Assembly (NCBI GenBank): GCA_045563055.1
Contig: JBJKUR010000009.1
Coordinates: 1 to 64,000, forward strand
DNA length: 64,000 nt
Source of the DNA: Methylaequor sp045563055
GTDB taxonomy: Bacteria; Pseudomonadota; Alphaproteobacteria; Methylaequorales; Methylaequoraceae
Reading direction: 5' to 3'
Shown: in pieces, positions 60,712-64,000 of the stretch
Layout: every line of letters begins with the position of its first letter
Numbering within the stretch: the first letter of the stretch is position 1
The notes under the pieces: model-generated
Seen by the model: only the letters and a program-made list of their open reading frames with translations
Told to the model about the DNA's origin: nothing
The model's database searches: none
Program-made: the position numbers and the translations under genes

Positions 60712-61563
60712 ATGGTAGACAAAATAGAAAAAAATAATAAAAAAACGAATGATACTGACCAATCTAATATTGAAAATAAGATTGCCAAAGAAAAATCAAA
60801 TGAAATAAAGAAAGACACAGAAGTTAAGACCCCCCAGGTTGCTCAAACAATTTCTGATGAAAAAAAACAATCGGAAGAAAAATTAAAGCTTAATAAAGAA
60901 AATGGTCAAGCTTCTAATAACAGTCAGACAAAAACTTTAACTTCTAATAAAAGTAAACAAAAAAAAACTAACGATAATGAGAAAAAGACATCAGAAGTAA
61001 AAAGAAGTCAAAGTGAAACTGGTGATAAATTTAATGATCAAAATGAGTTTATTGAAAAATTGGTAAGTATAAATAGAGTTGCAAAAGTTGTTAAGGGTGG
61101 AAGAAGATTTAGTTTTGCTGCATTGGTTGTCGTAGGAGATGGAAATGGGATGGTAGGACATGGAAAAGGAAAAGCAAAGGAAGTTCCTGAAGCCATAAAA
61201 AAAGCCACTGAGGAAGCGAAGAATAAAATGATTAGAGTTCCGCTGAGGCAAGGTAGGACATTGCATCACGATATAAAAGGAAGATTTGATTCTGGTAAAG
61301 TCTATTTAAGAAGTGCTCCTTCAGGCACAGGAGTCATAGCTGGAGGACCAATGAGAGCTGTTTTTGAAGCTCTTGGTATTCAAGACATTGTGGCTAAATC
61401 CGTTGGAACTTCTAATCCTCACAATATGGTTAGAGCCACTTTTGAGGCGCTAAAAGTTGCATCTTCACCAAAAATTATTGCTATGAGAAGAGGTCTGAAA
61501 ATTAATGACATAACAAAACGTAGAAAAAATTCTCAACAAGGTAACGATAATGTCAAAAATTAA
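60712..61563 (+). CDS. rpsE: 30S ribosomal protein S5 with a ~108-residue low-complexity N-terminal extension
   Basis: 283 residues against about 165-200 normally. The core starts near residue 109: NEFIEKLVSINRVAKVVKGGRRFSFAALVVVGDGNGMVGHGKGKAKEVPEA. It runs through GTGVIAGGPMRAVFEALGIQDIVAKSVGTSNPHN to the end. The first ~108 residues are nearly all Lys, Asn, Glu, Gln, Ser and Thr with hardly any hydrophobic residue, so they should be disordered. No start codon with a good ribosome binding site is obvious at the core, and the ATG at 60712 lies 8 bases after rplR. The stop overlaps rpmD by 14 bases. Confidence 0.95.
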   Translation: MVDKIEKNNKKTNDTDQSNIENKIAKEKSNEIKKDTEVKTPQVAQTISDEKKQSEEKLKLNKENGQASNNSQTKTLTSNKSKQKKTNDNEKKTSEVKRSQSETGDKFNDQNEFIEKLVSINRVAKVVKGGRRFSFAALVVVGDGNGMVGHGKGKAKEVPEAIKKATEEAKNKMIRVPLRQGRTLHHDIKGRFDSGKVYLRSAPSGTGVIAGGPMRAVFEALGIQDIVAKSVGTSNPHNMVRATFEALKVASSPKIIAMRRGLKINDITKRRKNSQQGNDNVKN

Positions 61564-61732
61564 AATTAAACAAACCAAAAGTCCAATTGGCAGAAATGCA
61601 AACCAGAGACAAATTTTAATTAGTCTCGGTCTTAATAAGATTAATAGGGAGAGGGTTTTAGTTGATAATCCTGCAGTTCAAGGAATGATTGATAAGGTAA
61701 AACATTTAATAATTGTAGAGCAGGTGAAATAG
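61550..61732 (+). CDS. rpmD: 50S ribosomal protein L30
   Basis: 60 residues: SKIKIKQTKSPIGRNANQRQILISLGLNKINRERVLVDNPAVQGMIDKVKHLI, the complete L30 fold. It overlaps the end of rpsE by 14 bases and lies 1 base before rplO. Confidence 0.96.
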   Translation: MSKIKIKQTKSPIGRNANQRQILISLGLNKINRERVLVDNPAVQGMIDKVKHLIIVEQVK

Positions 61733-61733
61733 C

Positions 61734-62360
61734 ATGAAGCTTAATGAAATTAAAAATGAAACTAAAAATAAGTCGAGAAAGCGTATTGCGAGGGGAATAG
61801 GCTCTGGGAAAGGAAAAACTGGAGGTAGAGGGATCAAAGGGCAGAAGTCTAGAACTGGTGTGTCAATAAATGGTTTTGAAGGTGGTCAAATGCCTTTGCA
61901 TATGAGAATGCCAAAGCATGGGTTTAAATCTAGAAAGAGGCAAAAAAAAACTATTTTAAAAACAGACTTTTTAAATAATTTGATAGAAAAAAAAGTTATT
62001 AAAGAAAGTACTAAATTGACTATTGACGATTTGATTAACCACTCAAATTCAAAACAGAATGTTTTTATTAAACTTCTATTAGGCCAAAAGCTTACCAAAG
62101 TATTTAATATCGAATCCCATGCCGTATCGGAGTCAGCCAAGAAAGAAATTGAAAGAGCTGGTGGATCTGTAAGTATTGTGAAATTTAAGAAAAAAAACAA
62201 AGAATTAACAGATAAAAATGTTACGCAAGTCAAAAAAGAAACTACAAATGATTCTGAAATAAAAGAGAAAAAAACTAAGGCTAAAAAAAAAGTTGGAGAC
62301 GAACAAAAGAAAGTCCCCAAGAAAAAAACAAATAAAGCACCAAGTAAAAAGGAAAGCTAA
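61734..62360 (+). CDS. rplO: 50S ribosomal protein L15 with a Lys-rich C-terminal tail
   Basis: 208 residues against about 145-160 normally. The N-terminus has KRIARGIGSGKGKTGGRGIKGQKSRTG and FEGGQMPLHMRMPKHGF, and the core ends near residue 150 with AGGSVSIVKFKKK. About 55 extra residues follow, dominated by Lys with Thr, Glu, Asn and Pro. They resemble bacterial histone-like tails in composition and the S5 and L3 tails in this window. The frame is clean and secY follows after 5 bases. Confidence 0.95.
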   Translation: MKLNEIKNETKNKSRKRIARGIGSGKGKTGGRGIKGQKSRTGVSINGFEGGQMPLHMRMPKHGFKSRKRQKKTILKTDFLNNLIEKKVIKESTKLTIDDLINHSNSKQNVFIKLLLGQKLTKVFNIESHAVSESAKKEIERAGGSVSIVKFKKKNKELTDKNVTQVKKETTNDSEIKEKKTKAKKKVGDEQKKVPKKKTNKAPSKKES

Positions 62361-62365
62361 TATCA

Positions 62366-63706
62366 ATGGCATCTGTTTCAGAACAAATATCATCAAGAAT
62401 TAATTTCGGATCTATAACCAAAGCCGATGATTTAAAAAAAAGAATTCTCTTTACTTTATTGGCATTGATTGTCTACAGAATTGGTTCATATATCCCAATT
62501 CCTGGGATTGATCCAGTTGCACTTGAAAAAGTTTTTGAAAGGAATGTTGGAGGAATACTTGGAATGTTTGACATGTTTGCAGGCGGAGCACTTGGAAGGA
62601 TGACAATTTTCGCTCTTAATATAATGCCATATATTTCAGCAAGTATTATTATGCAACTTCTAACAGTAATATCTCCGCAGCTTGAACAGTTAAAAAAAGA
62701 AGGTGAATTGGGTAGAAAAAAAATCAATCAATACGCTAGGTATGGGACTGTATTTTTGGCAACAGTTCAAGGTTATGGGGTCGCAGTTGGTGTGGAAAAT
62801 ATGTCAAATAGTCAGGGCTTACAAGCAGTGATGGATCCTGGCATGTTTTTTAGATTCGTAACTGTAATTACTTTAGTTGCTGGAACTCTTTTTCTTGTAT
62901 GGTTAGGAGAACAAATCACTCAGCGAGGGATTGGTAATGGTATTTCTCTAATAATTTTCACCGGTATTGTAGCTCAACTTCCTCTAGCATTAAGTTCCAC
63001 CTTTGAGTTAGGAAGGACTGGAGCATTATCTACTTTATTTATTGTATTTCTTTTAGTTATGGCTGTGGCTGTTATTGCTTTCATGGTTTTTGTTGAAAGA
63101 GCTCAAAGAAGAATAACAATTCAATATCCAAAAAGACAACCTGGTGCTGGAAACAGAGTAGCTGAATCTTCTCATTTACCTTTAAAAATCAATACTGCAG
63201 GTGTAATTCCTCCTATATTTGCAAGTTCACTATTACTTTTACCAATAACTTTCGTAAGTTTTAACGCTGGTGCAGGTCCTGAGTGGCTAAATACAATAAG
63301 CCTTTTTCTCAGTAGGGGACACCCTGTATATTTAACTGTCTACATATCAATGATAATATTCTTTGCATTCTTCTATACAGCCATTGTTTTTAACCCTAAA
63401 GACACTGCCGACAACTTAAAGAAATATGGTGGGTTTGTTCCTGGAATTAGACCAGGAGAAAATACTGCAAATTACCTGGACTTTATTTTAACAAGATTAA
63501 CTGTTTTAGGTGCTACTTACCTTGCATTAATATGCCTATTACCAGAACTACTTATTTCAAAATACAAAGTTCCGTTTTACTTTGGTGGAACAAGCTTGTT
63601 GATTGTTGTCAGTGTGACAATGGATACTGTCAATCAAATACAGTCATATTTGCTTGCTCATCAATATGAAGGGCTGATTAGGAAGTCAAATCTCAGAAGA
63701 AGATGA
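62366..63706 (+). CDS. secY: Preprotein translocase subunit SecY
   Basis: 446 residues with ten membrane segments forming the translocation channel. Conserved blocks are LALIVYRIGSYIPIPGIDP, LGIFDMF-like GILGMFDMFAGGALGRMTIFALNIMPYISASIIMQLL (about 50-85) and the cytoplasmic loop QGYGVAVGVE. GERITQRGIGNGIS appears here as GEQITQRGIGNGISLI, followed by KKYGGFVPGIRPGENTANYLD. Its stop overlaps the adk start by 4 bases (ATGA). Confidence 0.97.
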   Translation: MASVSEQISSRINFGSITKADDLKKRILFTLLALIVYRIGSYIPIPGIDPVALEKVFERNVGGILGMFDMFAGGALGRMTIFALNIMPYISASIIMQLLTVISPQLEQLKKEGELGRKKINQYARYGTVFLATVQGYGVAVGVENMSNSQGLQAVMDPGMFFRFVTVITLVAGTLFLVWLGEQITQRGIGNGISLIIFTGIVAQLPLALSSTFELGRTGALSTLFIVFLLVMAVAVIAFMVFVERAQRRITIQYPKRQPGAGNRVAESSHLPLKINTAGVIPPIFASSLLLLPITFVSFNAGAGPEWLNTISLFLSRGHPVYLTVYISMIIFFAFFYTAIVFNPKDTADNLKKYGGFVPGIRPGENTANYLDFILTRLTVLGATYLALICLLPELLISKYKVPFYFGGTSLLIVVSVTMDTVNQIQSYLLAHQYEGLIRKSNLRRR

Positions 63707-64000
63707 AACGAATAGTATTACTAGGTCCACCAGGTTGTGGTAAAGGAACTCAATCAAATCTTCTTGTAAAAAATAATGGTTTTATACAACTATCTACAGG
63801 TGATTTGTTGAGGGAAGAAACGTCTAATAAAAGCTCTGAATTGGGTCAAAAGATAAACAAATTAATGGAAATTGGAGAGCTTGTTCCTGATGAAATAGTT
63901 ATTAGTATGGTAGTTGAGAAAGTTAAAAAACATCAAGATAAGAGCATAATTTTTGACGGCTTTCCTAGAAATTTAAATCAAGCTAAAGTCTTGGATGAAT
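63703..64000 (+). CDS. adk: Adenylate kinase, 5' part
   Basis: The first 99 codons before the window ends. RIVLLGPPGCGKGTQSNLL is the P-loop (about residues 3-21). FIQLSTGDLLREE and IGELVPDEIVISMVVEKV follow, and FDGFPRNLNQAK is the adenylate kinase signature (FDGFPR). It interconverts ATP, AMP and ADP. The secY-adk order is standard in the spc operon. Confidence 0.95.
   Translation, partial: MKRIVLLGPPGCGKGTQSNLLVKNNGFIQLSTGDLLREETSNKSSELGQKINKLMEIGELVPDEIVISMVVEKVKKHQDKSIIFDGFPRNLNQAKVLDE

Noticed and set aside
61886..62320. A 144-codon minus-strand frame with hydrophobic character inside rplO
   Set aside because: The apparent membrane protein is the reverse complement of the Lys-rich L15 tail (AAA/AAG read as TTT/CTT).
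1..64000. CRISPR arrays, insertion sequences, integrases, prophage or toxin-antitoxin genes
   Set aside because: No direct-repeat arrays, transposase motifs or attachment-site duplications were seen. The tRNA genes have no adjacent integrase or partial copies.

Overview
The window reads as one chromosomal stretch of an AT-rich (roughly one third GC by eye), gene-dense alphaproteobacterium, possibly a streamlined aquatic lineage. The reasons are the gene order glyA-nrdR-ribD-ribE-ribBA-ribH-nusB-thiL-hppA, the pair bamE / CBP3-type cytochrome bc1 chaperone, the run rpmF-plsX-fabH-ihfA-merR, and the order rlmB / tRNA-Tyr / tRNA-Gly / tRNA-Trp / secE-nusG followed by an unbroken rplKAJL-rpoBC-str-S10-spc cluster. 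I see no mobile element, prophage, CRISPR array or defence island. Almost every gene is a recognisable housekeeping gene.

Layout. (1) 1-5.2 kb: seven neighbouring genes are recognisable but broken by many small frameshifts. On the minus strand these are a serine-glyoxylate aminotransferase start, hemB and metY. On the plus strand they are bioF, a BioH/BioG-like esterase, bioC and the start of bioD. I read this as a low-accuracy contig end rather than gene decay. (2) 5.2-15.5 kb: bioD-bioA, an AGCS amino-acid:Na+ symporter, rpiB, glyA, nrdR, the riboflavin genes, nusB and thiL. (3) 15.6-25.3 kb: a K+-independent proton-pumping pyrophosphatase, bamE, a bc1 chaperone, rpmF-plsX-fabH, an IHF-like gene, a MerR regulator, tRNA-Pro, cutA, rplM-rpsI, argC, a gamma carbonic anhydrase and an OmpA-type lipoprotein. 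(4) 25.3-37.1 kb: hom, a pyrophosphate-type phosphofructokinase, recJ, a cobalamin-riboswitch-controlled TonB receptor with its own tonB, msrA, a CPBP protease, pdxH, rlmB, four tRNAs (Glu, Tyr, Gly, Trp), arsC and a sirtuin. (5) 37.1-64 kb: an uninterrupted plus-strand run from secE to the start of adk carrying the RNA polymerase beta subunits, elongation factors and most ribosomal proteins.

Functional links. Biotin synthesis (bioF/H/C/D/A, without bioB here) and riboflavin synthesis are present. PPi is handled both by a membrane pyrophosphatase and by a PPi-type phosphofructokinase, which suggests that PPi is used as an energy currency. B12 import is inferred from the riboswitch in front of the receptor-tonB pair. 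An L10-type leader precedes rplJ-rplL.

Data quality. Outside the left end, six genes (AGCS symporter, ihfA, argC twice, OmpA lipoprotein twice, rplX, and bioD at the margin) carry single frame changes. All shift to the +1 frame, several lie in homopolymers, and one is in the essential L24 gene. I treat them as sequence errors. The most unusual biology I can support is the set of long low-complexity tails on ribosomal proteins S5, L3 and L15, the RibBA with a degenerate GTP-cyclohydrolase half, and the remodelled tufB/tRNA locus. I did not find a convincing previously undescribed system.
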